This document shows, in pieces, positions 1-8,403 of a DNA stretch of 64,000 bases. The translations under genes and the position numbers were made by a program. Below the pieces are notes generated by a model that did no database searches, had not been told where the DNA came from, and saw only the letters and a list, made by a program, of their open reading frames with translations. Position 1 is the first letter of the stretch, and every line of letters starts with the position of its first letter. The stretch covers positions 2,294,001 through 2,358,000 of the forward strand of contig NZ_AP027764.1 of NCBI RefSeq assembly GCF_036503815.1. Direction: 5' to 3'. The DNA is from Escherichia coli. Its GTDB lineage: Bacteria > Pseudomonadota > Gammaproteobacteria > Enterobacterales > Enterobacteriaceae.

Positions 1-410
1 TGCAGACGGGAAGGTTCGCTTAGCGCGTCACTCAAAATGGAGATATGCGTAAAGCCTGCTTTTTGCAGACGCGTTTTGACGGCGTTGACATCTTTGTCAT
101 TACCGTACAGCGCCACCGGAGCATCGGTTTTCAGGTTATGTAGCTTGATCCACGCGTTGAGCTGTTCGGTGCTCATTTTGTCGAGCCAGCTAGCAGAAAG
201 GTTTAAGGCGGCAGGTTCATGACCGGAAGGGCCATTTAAGGTTTGTGGCCAGCCGTTATAAAACGCGCTGGGGCGAGTATCTATCGCTTTGCCATTTTGT
301 TGTTGAAGCTGGTCAAGAGCAAGAGGCTTCGCCAGTTCAGCGGCCCACGAAGAAGCGCAAGCCAGCCCTAAAGCCATTGCCAGCGCGGTCATTTGAGAAA
401 CACGTTTCAT
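1..410 (-). CDS. ynjE: YnjE, exported thiosulfate sulfurtransferase (N-terminal part)
   Basis: N-terminal 136 codons of a rhodanese-family sulfurtransferase; the rest lies beyond base 1. The start MKRVSQMT leads into a hydrophobic stretch ending in SSWAAE, a typical Sec signal peptide, so the protein is exported. The next part (LDQLQQQNGKAIDTRPSAFY) opens the first rhodanese domain, and DTRPS is a typical rhodanese strand. The family moves sulfane sulphur through a cysteine in a later domain that is not visible here. It lies 66 bases after ynjD on the same strand and is probably the last gene of the ydjX-ynjE transcript. Identification rests on recognition of the K-12 sequence. Confidence 0.9.
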   Translation of the reverse strand, partial: MKRVSQMTALAMALGLACASSWAAELAKPLALDQLQQQNGKAIDTRPSAFYNGWPQTLNGPSGHEPAALNLSASWLDKMSTEQLNAWIKLHNLKTDAPVALYGNDKDVNAVKTRLQKAGFTHISILSDALSEPSRL

Positions 411-476
411 CGAAAATCCCGACATTGTAGTTTTGAGTGCGCCATTCTGAACTGACGCATTGGGAAAAACTTTGCG

Positions 477-1130
477 TTATCGCAGTTTGTTGTAATTTTC
501 TGACCACTGCGCCATATCCAGAACAGAACTATCAGCAGGAACATCCTGGAGATCGTGCGTTACCTGAACGACGGGGATCGCCAGTTCGCGAACTTCTCTG
601 AACACCCACTGGCGAAAATTATCGCGCAGAGCCACATCAAGACGGCTGAACGGCTCATCCAGTAGCAACGCTTTTGGCTGGGCGAGAAGGGCGCGTAGCA
701 GAGCAACGCGCGCTCGCTGACCGCCAGACAAAGTGGCAGGATCCTGATGGAAAGCTCCGTCAAGGCCTGAACGCTCAAGTGCATCATTCACGGCATTACG
801 TCGGGCATTCCCCTTAAGTGTCTCCGGTAGCGCCAGCAGTAAATTTTGCCCGACGCTGAACTGGTCAAATAACAGTGCATCCTGGAAAAGAATGCCAATC
901 TGACGCTGTGCGGTGGGTAGCATGTCAATCCGTTGCTCATTGAGCCATAGCTCACCTGCACAAGAAAACTGTCCGGCCAGCGCACCAATCATCCATGAAA
1001 ACAGTGTAGATTTTCCACAGCCAGACGGCCCCATTAACGTGACAATGTCACCTTTATCCACCGTAAAGTTAACGTTTGTCAGCAAGCGGCTTTCTGGTAA
1101 ACGTAGCGAAACATTTTTCACGCAGAGCAT
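477..1130 (-). CDS. ynjD: YnjD, ABC transporter ATP-binding protein
   Basis: ATPase of 217 residues for the YnjBCD importer, acting on the inner face of the inner membrane. It has a Walker A motif (GPSGCGKST), a signature motif (LSGGQRARV) and Walker B (LLLDEPFSRLD), then the switch histidine in QVTHD. The start at MLCVKN gives the normal ABC-domain length; the frame is open 29 codons further upstream but that runs inside ynjC. Its ATG shares one base with the ynjC stop, which implies translational coupling. The substrate is unknown; the permease and binding protein resemble thiamine- and iron-type importers. Confidence 0.93.
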   Translation of the reverse strand: MLCVKNVSLRLPESRLLTNVNFTVDKGDIVTLMGPSGCGKSTLFSWMIGALAGQFSCAGELWLNEQRIDMLPTAQRQIGILFQDALLFDQFSVGQNLLLALPETLKGNARRNAVNDALERSGLDGAFHQDPATLSGGQRARVALLRALLAQPKALLLDEPFSRLDVALRDNFRQWVFREVRELAIPVVQVTHDLQDVPADSSVLDMAQWSENYNKLR

Positions 1131-2665
1131 TAGCGGAGTCCTTGTCTGACATAACCTACCCATTTTGCGACTAACGCGGTCAGGGCAAAAATAATAAGCG
1201 GCAACAGTAGTTGCCATAAAGCCTGGGCGGCGAGAATGCCGTTGCTGCCGCCGCTGCTTAATGCCACCGCTTCAGTGGTGAGCGTCGGAAAACGCCCCGC
1301 GCCCAGCCACAGAGTCGGCATATACTGCGCAATACTGACTGAAAATCCTACCGCGAAGGCAATCAGCGCAGGGCGCAACATGAGTGGGCATTTCACGTAA
1401 AAGAAGATTTTGGCCCGCGACCAGCCCAGTGTTTGCGCAATCAAAATTAACCGTGAATCAATGCGCTGCCAGGCGGGTTGCAGGATAAACAGCATCCACG
1501 GCATTACCCACAGCAGATGCCCCCAGACCACCGCTGTCCAGCTCCCATCTATGTTCAGCCATAGCGCCAGCATGTACTGGCCCGCCACGAGCGGCAGAGC
1601 GGGTAATAAAATGGGCAACCAGAGCCACAACTGGCGACGCTTTGCCCCCCATTCCAGCCACAGCAGTAACAGGACCAAAGCGATAAACGTCGCCACCAGC
1701 CCCATTGTCAGGCTGTTGATGAGCGCTTCACTATTGATCGTCGACTGATCCGCGAGGATCGCCAGCAGAACCACACACAGCACACCGGTTAAGGGTAAAA
1801 AACTCGCCAGTGTATTGCCGGGTAATAAAGGCGTGGCGGGCTTACGAACGCCATCTACGCGGGGAATGGTGCACTGCCAGGCGCGCCAAAGTAAATAGCC
1901 CAGCAAAACGTAGACGGCGAGTAACAGCATCAGCAGCAGGCTGGCGAGTGCGCCTTTCATCTGTTGATCGGCGTCGCCTTGGGTTAACCACTGCCAGCTA
2001 ATTACCGCCAGCGTCGGTGGATTACCCGGCCCGAGAATAATTGCCACATCCACGACCGACAACGACCATGCCACAATAGCCAGCATCGCCATTGCCAGTG
2101 CAGGCGCGACGGAGGGCAACAACAACCAGTTCAGACATTGCCAGCGGCTGTAGCCCAGCGAATCCAGTACAATAACCTGCTGCAACAGCCGTTTCTCGCT
2201 CAATACTGCCGCTAAGATCCACAGCAGAAATGCGCTTTCTTTCACCGCCAGGGTAAGACCCAGCCCAATACCCAATTTATCCATCGGCGGAGTGAGAAAA
2301 GGAAAAATCTGATAAACCAGGCCACCTTCAGCAAACAGCAGCAGAGCACTCGCGGCAAAAGCCACGTGTGGGATGGCGAGCAGCCACGGCAGACGGGCGC
2401 ACATACGCGGCCATTTCGGCCCCGGCCACAGCGCGACTATCACCAGCAGGGCAATAAACAAAGCGCCGACCGCCGCGATGGTTGTCGATACCAGCGTCGC
2501 CAGTAAGGCCTGCGGTAACTGCGGATCGGCAAATAACGCCTGCCAGTGTGCCAACGACAAAGCAGGCGATATCAGCGTGAACGCCGCCGGGATCAGCGGT
2601 GCATAAATCACCACCACCATCGCCCACAGCAACAAGATTAATGCGTACCGTAACGGCGTAGCCAT
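1130..2665 (-). CDS. ynjC: YnjC, ABC transporter permease with fused halves
   Basis: Inner-membrane permease of 511 residues. Hydrophobic segments run the whole length in two similar halves, each with the loop that contacts the ATPase (DSLGYSRWQCLNWLLLP near residue 168; AQTLGWSRAKIFFYVKCP near residue 420). Two permease modules in one chain is the arrangement of ThiP- and FbpB-like importers. The 5' end overlaps ynjB by 28 bases and the 3' end touches ynjD, so the three genes form one tightly packed unit. The substrate cannot be read from the sequence. Confidence 0.92.
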   Translation of the reverse strand: MATPLRYALILLLWAMVVVIYAPLIPAAFTLISPALSLAHWQALFADPQLPQALLATLVSTTIAAVGALFIALLVIVALWPGPKWPRMCARLPWLLAIPHVAFAASALLLFAEGGLVYQIFPFLTPPMDKLGIGLGLTLAVKESAFLLWILAAVLSEKRLLQQVIVLDSLGYSRWQCLNWLLLPSVAPALAMAMLAIVAWSLSVVDVAIILGPGNPPTLAVISWQWLTQGDADQQMKGALASLLLMLLLAVYVLLGYLLWRAWQCTIPRVDGVRKPATPLLPGNTLASFLPLTGVLCVVLLAILADQSTINSEALINSLTMGLVATFIALVLLLLWLEWGAKRRQLWLWLPILLPALPLVAGQYMLALWLNIDGSWTAVVWGHLLWVMPWMLFILQPAWQRIDSRLILIAQTLGWSRAKIFFYVKCPLMLRPALIAFAVGFSVSIAQYMPTLWLGAGRFPTLTTEAVALSSGGSNGILAAQALWQLLLPLIIFALTALVAKWVGYVRQGLR

Positions 2666-3804
2666 TCTTGTTCCAGCGCATTTACCCAGCCAGCATGCGG
2701 TTCCGCCAGTACCGGCGGCAGATCCTGCGGCATTCTTGATTGCAATGTTTCACGCTGCCCGTCAGGCAGTTTTTGTGGATCGAGAACCGATGGATCGCCC
2801 CAGACAGCAGGATCTGCCTTACGCAGCTGTGCATCAGGTGAGAGCAGGAAATTGGCAACCACCTTCGCCGCAGCACTGGCATTCGCGTTGACCGGAACGG
2901 TGACAAAATGCACGTTGCCAATCATCCCCTCGTTAAAACCAAAACTGTAACTGCTTGCCGGCAAATCGCCACTGGCGATTTTTTGCTGGGCATGTGCAGG
3001 ATTAAAGGTCAGCGACAGGCGCAATGTGCCAGTTTTCAGCAGAGCATCCATCCGCGCGGGCGAAGGTGGGAAATCCTTTCCTTCGCGCCATAGATACGGA
3101 TGCAGCGCATCAAGATATTGCCACAAGGGCGCAGTGATACGGGCGAAAGTCGCATCGTTCGGCGCTTCTTTTAATGCTGCGGGATCTGGCGTCAGCATAA
3201 TCAGTAACTGTTCAAGAAATGCGGTGCCAGTAAAGTCTGGCGGGCGCGGATAGGTAACCGTGCCAGGATTGGCTTTAGCGAATTCCAGTAAGGCTTGCGG
3301 TGTTTGTGGTGGCAGTGGCGTAACATCGCGGCGGGCGATAAACGTCAGTTGTGCGCCGCCCCAGGGCGATTCAGCCCCTTCTGTAGGCACTGAAAAATCT
3401 TCCCGCACCGGCAGCTGTGTGTCGACATAGCGCCAGTTTGGCAGAGTCTCAGCCCAGCCGGTTTGCAGTAAATTGGCCTCTTTTAAGGTGCGGAAGTTTT
3501 CGCCGTTCACCCAGAGCAGATCCACCGAACCGCCTGTCTCGCGCCCGGCTGCGGCTTCGGTCTGAATGCGCTTCACCGCGTCTGCGGCATCCGCCAGGCG
3601 GACAATCTTCAGGTTTATATCATAATGGGTTTTCATCTCGCCGCTAACCCAGTCGAGATAGCGGTTAATTGCGGTATCGCCGCCCCAGGCGTTAAACCAG
3701 ACGGTTTGCCCTTTGGCCTCATTTTTAACTTCCTGCCAGTCACTGGCATGTGTTGCCAGAGAAAACAGCGATAACAATCCCAGCAACCACCCACAATGGC
3801 GCAT
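2638..3804 (-). CDS. ynjB: YnjB, periplasmic solute-binding protein
   Basis: Binding protein of 388 residues, counted from the second of two adjacent ATG codons. The start MRHCGWLLGLLSLFSLATHA is a Sec signal peptide with cleavage probably after THA. The mature part opens with a type 2 periplasmic binding fold (GQTVWFNAWGGD, then DLLWVNGENF). It should capture the ligand in the periplasm and deliver it to YnjC. It lies nine bases downstream of ynjA. The family includes thiamine- and iron-binding proteins, so those are candidates, not conclusions. Confidence 0.92.
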   Translation of the reverse strand: MRHCGWLLGLLSLFSLATHASDWQEVKNEAKGQTVWFNAWGGDTAINRYLDWVSGEMKTHYDINLKIVRLADAADAVKRIQTEAAAGRETGGSVDLLWVNGENFRTLKEANLLQTGWAETLPNWRYVDTQLPVREDFSVPTEGAESPWGGAQLTFIARRDVTPLPPQTPQALLEFAKANPGTVTYPRPPDFTGTAFLEQLLIMLTPDPAALKEAPNDATFARITAPLWQYLDALHPYLWREGKDFPPSPARMDALLKTGTLRLSLTFNPAHAQQKIASGDLPASSYSFGFNEGMIGNVHFVTVPVNANASAAAKVVANFLLSPDAQLRKADPAVWGDPSVLDPQKLPDGQRETLQSRMPQDLPPVLAEPHAGWVNALEQEWLRRYGTH

Positions 3805-3813
3805 CATCTCTCC

Positions 3814-4362
3814 TTAAGAACGTTTTTCAGGAATACGGCACAGCCCCTGAGCGGGAATGTCCATGGCAGAATTAAAACGGGCTGACAGGTTTTGCAGGCC
3901 GATCAATGCCGTCAGTTCGGTGAGCGCCTGGGCGTCAAAATGCGCAGCCAGTCGGGTACGCAGGGCATCATCGACCGTTGGCGGCGTTACGCTGGCGGCT
4001 TCGGCGTACTCCAGCGCCAGCCGTTCTTCATCGCTAAAGAGCGGGCTTTGCCGCCAGTCAGCCACTGCCAGCAGTTTATCGGTGCTGCCAGTGCGCTCGG
4101 CGACTTTCATACTGGTGATATCCACGCAAAACTCACACAGGCACATTTGCGCAATGCGCGCGCTGACAAGCGATCGCACTACCGGATCGAGCGGTGAGCG
4201 TTTACGCTCCAGCCAACCGACAAACATCGACACCAGATAAAAGATAAACGGGATCCGCCCCCACCAGCGAATGGGGCTTAGCACCTCGCCGTAATGGCGA
4301 CGATGCAGCCACGCCTGCGGACGTAAAATGAAAGGAATTTTGCTAAGCGGCGGTAAACCCAT
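3814..4362 (-). CDS. ynjA: YnjA, AhpD/carboxymuconolactone decarboxylase-like protein
   Basis: Cytoplasmic protein of 182 residues in the AhpD-like helical family. The segment AQMCLCEFCVDITSMKVAE holds the CxxC pair (CEFC) and the downstream residues typical of peroxidase-reductase members. A CxxC suggests thiol chemistry but no activity can be assigned. Its ATG shares one base with the stop of ydjZ, so it is translated within the operon that leads into the ABC importer. Confidence 0.88.
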   Translation of the reverse strand: MGLPPLSKIPFILRPQAWLHRRHYGEVLSPIRWWGRIPFIFYLVSMFVGWLERKRSPLDPVVRSLVSARIAQMCLCEFCVDITSMKVAERTGSTDKLLAVADWRQSPLFSDEERLALEYAEAASVTPPTVDDALRTRLAAHFDAQALTELTALIGLQNLSARFNSAMDIPAQGLCRIPEKRS

Positions 4363-5066
4363 CAGGCATTCCTCTTCTGGCGTTCAAGCCATATTTTTTT
4401 CGCCATAAAAATCACCACGGTCAGGGCAAACAGAATAAACAGTCCGGTGACAAACCAGAAGGTACCGCCCGTTAACATACTGCCCGCCCAGGAATAAACA
4501 ATAGTCGCCGGTAACTGACCAAGCCCGGTGGCGATAAAAAACGAGCGAAAATGTATTGACGTCAAACCTGCAGCATAGCTGATTGGATCGAAAGGGACAA
4601 AAGGCAATAACCGGCATACCAGGATAGTGTGTTTGCCGTAGCGAGTGAAAAAGCCGTCCATACTGTCAAGCACGGTTTTACCGGTTAATTTTTCCACCAC
4701 TTCGCGGCCCATCACTCTGGCGATAAAAAAGCATAGCGCCGCGCCTGCCATCGAACTGGTCCACGACAGCAAGCCACCCCAGAACGCACCGAACAGCGAG
4801 GCATTGGCAAAGGTAATTAAAAACGCAGGCAGCGGTGCAGCAATGGCCTGTAAGATCATTAAAAAGAATGAGACCAGTGCAGCCTGCGTGCCGTAAGACG
4901 CAATAAAGCGTTCAATGCCTTGTTGATCCACGGCGGCAAAGGCTACAAGGCTGCTGTTAATAAACTCACGGACGCCGGGAATCAGCGCCCATGCGAGCAG
5001 CGCAACAATTAACAAGATGATAATGACGCCACGCCAGAGCCACATTTTACGGTTTTTATCTCTCAT
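4362..5066 (-). CDS. ydjZ: YdjZ, TVP38/TMEM64-family inner membrane protein
   Basis: Membrane protein of 234 residues with about five or six hydrophobic segments. It has the family loop: a G-x-FWGG run near residue 93, then FFIARVMGREVVEK, and RLLPFVPFDPISYAAGL, which is the conserved re-entrant motif of TVP38/DedA-like proteins. From about residue 70 on it matches the K-12 protein as I remember it, while the first 70 residues differ at several places. It starts three bases after the ydjX stop. The role is unknown; relatives affect membrane lipid handling. Confidence 0.88.
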   Translation of the reverse strand: MRDKNRKMWLWRGVIIILLIVALLAWALIPGVREFINSSLVAFAAVDQQGIERFIASYGTQAALVSFFLMILQAIAAPLPAFLITFANASLFGAFWGGLLSWTSSMAGAALCFFIARVMGREVVEKLTGKTVLDSMDGFFTRYGKHTILVCRLLPFVPFDPISYAAGLTSIHFRSFFIATGLGQLPATIVYSWAGSMLTGGTFWFVTGLFILFALTVVIFMAKKIWLERQKRNA

Positions 5067-5069
5067 CTT

Positions 5070-5774
5070 TCATCTTTGTTGTTCGGTTAAAGAGGTTTTA
5101 TCAGAAGTGGTCAGTGCCACTTGTTTATAACGGGCGTAGCATTTAGCAAGCTGAATAAGAATAAACAGTATTAGCCCTGCCAGACAAAGTTTGAAAATAA
5201 ATGATAATGTTATGCCTTCAGTAACAAGGTCGCTGGCCATAAAAGTATAAATAAAGATCCCCGGCAGAGTCGTGAATGCCGAAATAAAGGTATATGGCCA
5301 AAAGGCAATGGCGGTTAATCCGTAGGCGTAATTTTGAATATTGTAAGGAAATAGCGGAATTAAGCGGGTAAGAATAAGAAAATCGATACCGTTACGTGCA
5401 ATTCCTTTCTCTATAGACTGAAAGACGGTGGTATCCCCAACATATTTCAGCACCAGTTCTCGCCCCATCCAGCGAGCAATCAAAAAGGAAACCGACGAAG
5501 CGAGCGTTGCTGCAACTAACGAAAGCAGAGTCCCCAAGAATGGACCAAAAATAATGCCACTGCCAATGACCAGGACACTACCGGGCAGCAGCAGAAGAGT
5601 GGCAATAACAAATAACAGAATATAAAGGCTGTAACCGAAAATACCACTCTGGCGAATAAGTGCCTGCAAGTGAGGAAGATCGCTAATGAAATTGAATATG
5701 CCTGAAGCATAAACAAGATAAATTGCCAGAGCAAAAGTCAGGCTACCAACAACGAACTTACACTCAGCTTTCAT
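5070..5774 (-). CDS. ydjX: YdjX, TVP38/TMEM64-family inner membrane protein
   Basis: Paralogue of the next gene (234 residues, same topology) with the motif RLIPLFPYNIQNYAYGLTAI and FLIARWMGRELVLKYVG. It is the first gene of the operon; an AGGAAA ribosome-binding site sits nine bases before the ATG. Compared with the K-12 YdjX I remember, many substitutions are spread over the whole length, far more than in the ynj genes, so this allele looks divergent. In K-12 an iron-sulphur protein gene, ydjY, follows; here ydjZ follows directly. Confidence 0.85.
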   Translation of the reverse strand: MKAECKFVVGSLTFALAIYLVYASGIFNFISDLPHLQALIRQSGIFGYSLYILLFVIATLLLLPGSVLVIGSGIIFGPFLGTLLSLVAATLASSVSFLIARWMGRELVLKYVGDTTVFQSIEKGIARNGIDFLILTRLIPLFPYNIQNYAYGLTAIAFWPYTFISAFTTLPGIFIYTFMASDLVTEGITLSFIFKLCLAGLILFILIQLAKCYARYKQVALTTSDKTSLTEQQR

Positions 5775-5930
5775 CGTGGAGATTTCCTATATCAAGCCTT
5801 GATAATAGAGAAGTGAAAAACGCGATGACGGTATAACAAACCTAAGCTGGTCACAAATCCTTACTGCCAGTTTCTTGATTATCCTCAAGAATCGGCCTCC
5901 TGACCTGGAGGATGTCAGGAGGCTGCGTCA

Positions 5931-6737
5931 TTAGCGGCGGAAAGTCGCCCAGACAGGCGCGTGATCGGACGGTTTTTCCATGCTGCGGATTTCATAGTCG
6001 ATGCCGGTTTCTACGCAACAGTCTGCCAGCGGTTGGCTGGCGAGCAGCAGGTCGATACGCAGACCACGGTTATCGTCAAAACCTTTTGAGCGGTAATCAA
6101 ACCATGAGAAACGATCTGCTGTTTCCGGATTCGCATGGCGGAAGGTATCCACCAGCCCCCAACTTATCAGCCTGTCCATCCATTCACGTTCTTCAGGCAG
6201 GAAAGAACATTTACCAGTACGCAGCCAGCGTTTGCGGTTCTCTTCGCCAATGCCGATATCCAGGTCGGTGGGGCTGATATTCATATCGCCCATAATCAGC
6301 ACCGGATTTTCGCGCTTAAGTTCGGTTTCGAGATAGTTTTGCAGGTTCTGATAAAACTGCGCTTTCGCCGGGAATTTAATCGGATGGTCGCGACTTTCGC
6401 CCTGTGGGAAGTAACCGTTGATCACGGTGACATTACCCAGCGGCGAGGGGATTTCCGCCATAATAATTCGCCGTTGTGCCTCTTCGCCGTCGTCAGGGAA
6501 GCCGCGACGCACAGCAATCGGCGTCTCTTTGGTCAACAATGCCACGCCGTAATGGCCTTTCTGCCCGTGATAAAACACGTTGTAGCCGAGCTTTGCCACC
6601 TCTTCGAGCGGAAACATATCGTCATGAACTTTTGTCTCCTGCAGGCCAATCACATCCGGCTGGTGCTTTTCGACAATGGCTTCAAGCTGGTGAGGTCTGG
6701 CGCGCAGGCCGTTGATATTAAAAGAGACAAATTTCAT
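5931..6737 (-). CDS. xthA: Exonuclease III
   Basis: Exonuclease III, 268 residues, the main AP endonuclease and 3'-to-5' double-strand exonuclease of base-excision repair. The EEP-fold motifs are in order: NINGLRA (N-terminal Asn), GLQETK (metal Glu near 34), MGDMNISPTDLD (Asp and Asn near 151-153) and the C-terminal SDHAPVWA (catalytic His near 259). The start MKFVSFNIN is the family start; the frame is open four codons further up. It is transcribed away from astC. Confidence 0.97.
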   Translation of the reverse strand: MKFVSFNINGLRARPHQLEAIVEKHQPDVIGLQETKVHDDMFPLEEVAKLGYNVFYHGQKGHYGVALLTKETPIAVRRGFPDDGEEAQRRIIMAEIPSPLGNVTVINGYFPQGESRDHPIKFPAKAQFYQNLQNYLETELKRENPVLIMGDMNISPTDLDIGIGEENRKRWLRTGKCSFLPEEREWMDRLISWGLVDTFRHANPETADRFSWFDYRSKGFDDNRGLRIDLLLASQPLADCCVETGIDYEIRSMEKPSDHAPVWATFRR

Positions 6738-6859
6738 AGTCGCTGCCATTTATTCAGATAAAGAGTGCGTGGATGGTAGCAGAATTTCGCTTTGCTTACC
6801 GCCTGTTGTTAAGTGATTTGATCGATGGTTGTTAATGATGTCAACGATGGCGCAAAAAT

Positions 6860-6896
6860 TGCCCGCTTTTGGTGCGCGCTGCGTCAGAATGGCGCA
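6860..6896 (+). promoter_or_regulatory. Two NtrC-like enhancer sites upstream of astC
   Basis: Two 17-bp elements fit TGCNNN-N5-GGNGC(A/G): TGCCCGCTTTTGGTGCG at 6860-6876 and TGCGTCAGAATGGCGCA at 6880-6896. They lie 20 bp apart, two helical turns, as expected for paired NtrC dimers, and about 200 bp before the sigma-54 promoter. The ast operon is known to be nitrogen-regulated; assignment of these exact bases is mine. Confidence 0.72.
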
Positions 6897-7094
6897 GTAA
6901 TTTCCAGTAAATTTCGTCAATGATCACAATTCCAGAATTATATTTTACTTTTGCATAATATTGCGTTTTTTATTCTTTCTATTCACCATCATCGCAAACA
7001 TATTCACTTTTTATGCACTTTAAATGCATAGCGTACAGTTATAACTCCTTGATTATCAGTTAATCGCCCCCTTTTATGCACTTTTATCACTGGC

Positions 7095-7110
7095 TGGCAC
7101 GAACCCTGCA
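7095..7110 (+). promoter_or_regulatory. Sigma-54 promoter of astCADBE
   Basis: TGGCACGAACCCTGCA fits the -24/-12 consensus TGGCAC-N5-TTGCA with one change. The GG (7096-7097) and GC (7108-7109) are 12 bases apart, which is the invariant spacing. It lies about 73 bases before the astC ATG. Confidence 0.85.
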
Positions 7111-7182
7111 ATCTACATTTACAGCGCAAACATTACTTATTATTAACATATAAATAACGAATCATTTACTGTAGAGGTCGCT

Positions 7183-8403
7183 ATGTCTCAGCCAATTACG
7201 CGTGAAAACTTTGATGAATGGATGATACCTGTTTACGCTCCGGCACCATTTATTCCGGTACGTGGCGAAGGTTCGCGCTTGTGGGATCAGCAGGGGAAAG
7301 AGTATATCGACTTCGCGGGTGGCATTGCGGTGAACGCACTGGGCCATGCGCACCCGGAACTGCGCGAGGCGCTGAACGAACAGGCGAGTAAGTTCTGGCA
7401 TACCGGTAATGGTTACACCAACGAGCCGGTACTGCGACTGGCGAAAAAATTGATCGACGCCACTTTTGCCGATCGCGTGTTCTTCTGTAACTCTGGTGCG
7501 GAAGCCAATGAAGCGGCGCTCAAACTGGCACGTAAATTCGCTCACGACCGCTTCGGCAGCCATAAGAGCGGCATCGTGGCGTTTAAAAATGCGTTCCACG
7601 GGCGCACGCTGTTTACCGTCAGCGCGGGCGGGCAGCCAGCCTATTCACAGGATTTTGCGCCACTGCCGCCGGATATTCGTCATGCTGCATATAACGATAT
7701 TAACTCTGCCAGTGCGCTGATTGACGACTCCACCTGTGCGGTGATTGTCGAACCCATCCAGGGAGAAGGTGGTGTGGTGCCTGCCAGCAACGCATTTTTA
7801 CAGGAGCTTCGCGAACTGTGTGACCGCCACAACGCATTGCTGATTTTTGATGAAGTACAAACGGGCGTCGGGCGTACCGGGGAACTGTATGCCTATATGC
7901 ACTACGGCGTGACGCCCGATCTGTTAACTACCGCAAAAGCACTGGGCGGCGGTTTCCCCGTTGGCGCTCTGTTGGCAACCGAAGAATGCGCCAGCGTGAT
8001 GACCGTGGGCACTCATGGCACCACTTATGGCGGTAATCTGCTGGCCTCGGCGGTGGCAGGCAAAGTGCTGGATCTCATCAACACGCCAGAGATGCTTATT
8101 GGCGTTAAACAGCGTCACGACTGGTTTGTTGAGCGTCTTAATACCATTAATCACCGCTATGGTTTGTTCAGTGAAGTTCGCGGCTTAGGTCTTTTAATTG
8201 GCTGTGTACTGAATGCTGATTACGCCGGGCAAGCGAAACAAATTTCTCAGGAAGCGGCGAAAGCAGGCGTGATGGTACTGATTGCGGGTGGCAACGTGGT
8301 GCGTTTTGCACCAGCGCTCAATGTCAGCGAAGAAGAGGTGACGACCGGACTGGATCGCTTTGCAGCTGCTTGCGAACACTTTGTTAGCCGAGGTTCATCA
8401 TGA
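7183..8403 (+). CDS. astC: Succinylornithine transaminase
   Basis: PLP-dependent aminotransferase, 406 residues, third step of the arginine succinyltransferase pathway: it moves the amino group of succinylornithine to 2-oxoglutarate. Class III features are FFCNSGAEANEAALKLARK (phosphate-cofactor loop near 100), LLIFDEVQTGVGRTG (Asp contacting the PLP ring) and LTTAKALGGGFPVGA (Schiff-base Lys near 252). It is first in the operon, has an AGAGGTCGCT leader before its ATG and overlaps astA by four bases. Confidence 0.97.
   Translation: MSQPITRENFDEWMIPVYAPAPFIPVRGEGSRLWDQQGKEYIDFAGGIAVNALGHAHPELREALNEQASKFWHTGNGYTNEPVLRLAKKLIDATFADRVFFCNSGAEANEAALKLARKFAHDRFGSHKSGIVAFKNAFHGRTLFTVSAGGQPAYSQDFAPLPPDIRHAAYNDINSASALIDDSTCAVIVEPIQGEGGVVPASNAFLQELRELCDRHNALLIFDEVQTGVGRTGELYAYMHYGVTPDLLTTAKALGGGFPVGALLATEECASVMTVGTHGTTYGGNLLASAVAGKVLDLINTPEMLIGVKQRHDWFVERLNTINHRYGLFSEVRGLGLLIGCVLNADYAGQAKQISQEAAKAGVMVLIAGGNVVRFAPALNVSEEEVTTGLDRFAAACEHFVSRGSS

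Larger units (their letters stand above)
6738..7182. other. Divergent control region between xthA and astC
   Basis: A 445-base stretch without a gene. It holds the xthA 5' region, the NtrC-like pair, an AT-rich middle with two copies of TATGCACTTT (around 7013 and 7076), one followed by AAATGCATA so that it reads as a TATGCA/TGCATA dyad, and the sigma-54 promoter. ArgR is known to act on ast in E. coli and the TATGCA dyad is a possible ArgR box, but I could not settle that by eye. Confidence 0.6.

Noticed and set aside
2328..2681. Minus-strand ORF of 117 codons over the ynjC 5' end
   Set aside because: Out-of-frame reading of ynjC in Cys/Gly/Ala-rich composition; ynjC itself is complete.
6135..6761. 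Plus-strand ORF of 208 codons over xthA
   Set aside because: Antisense to a complete exonuclease III with all motifs; composition is the mirror of xthA.
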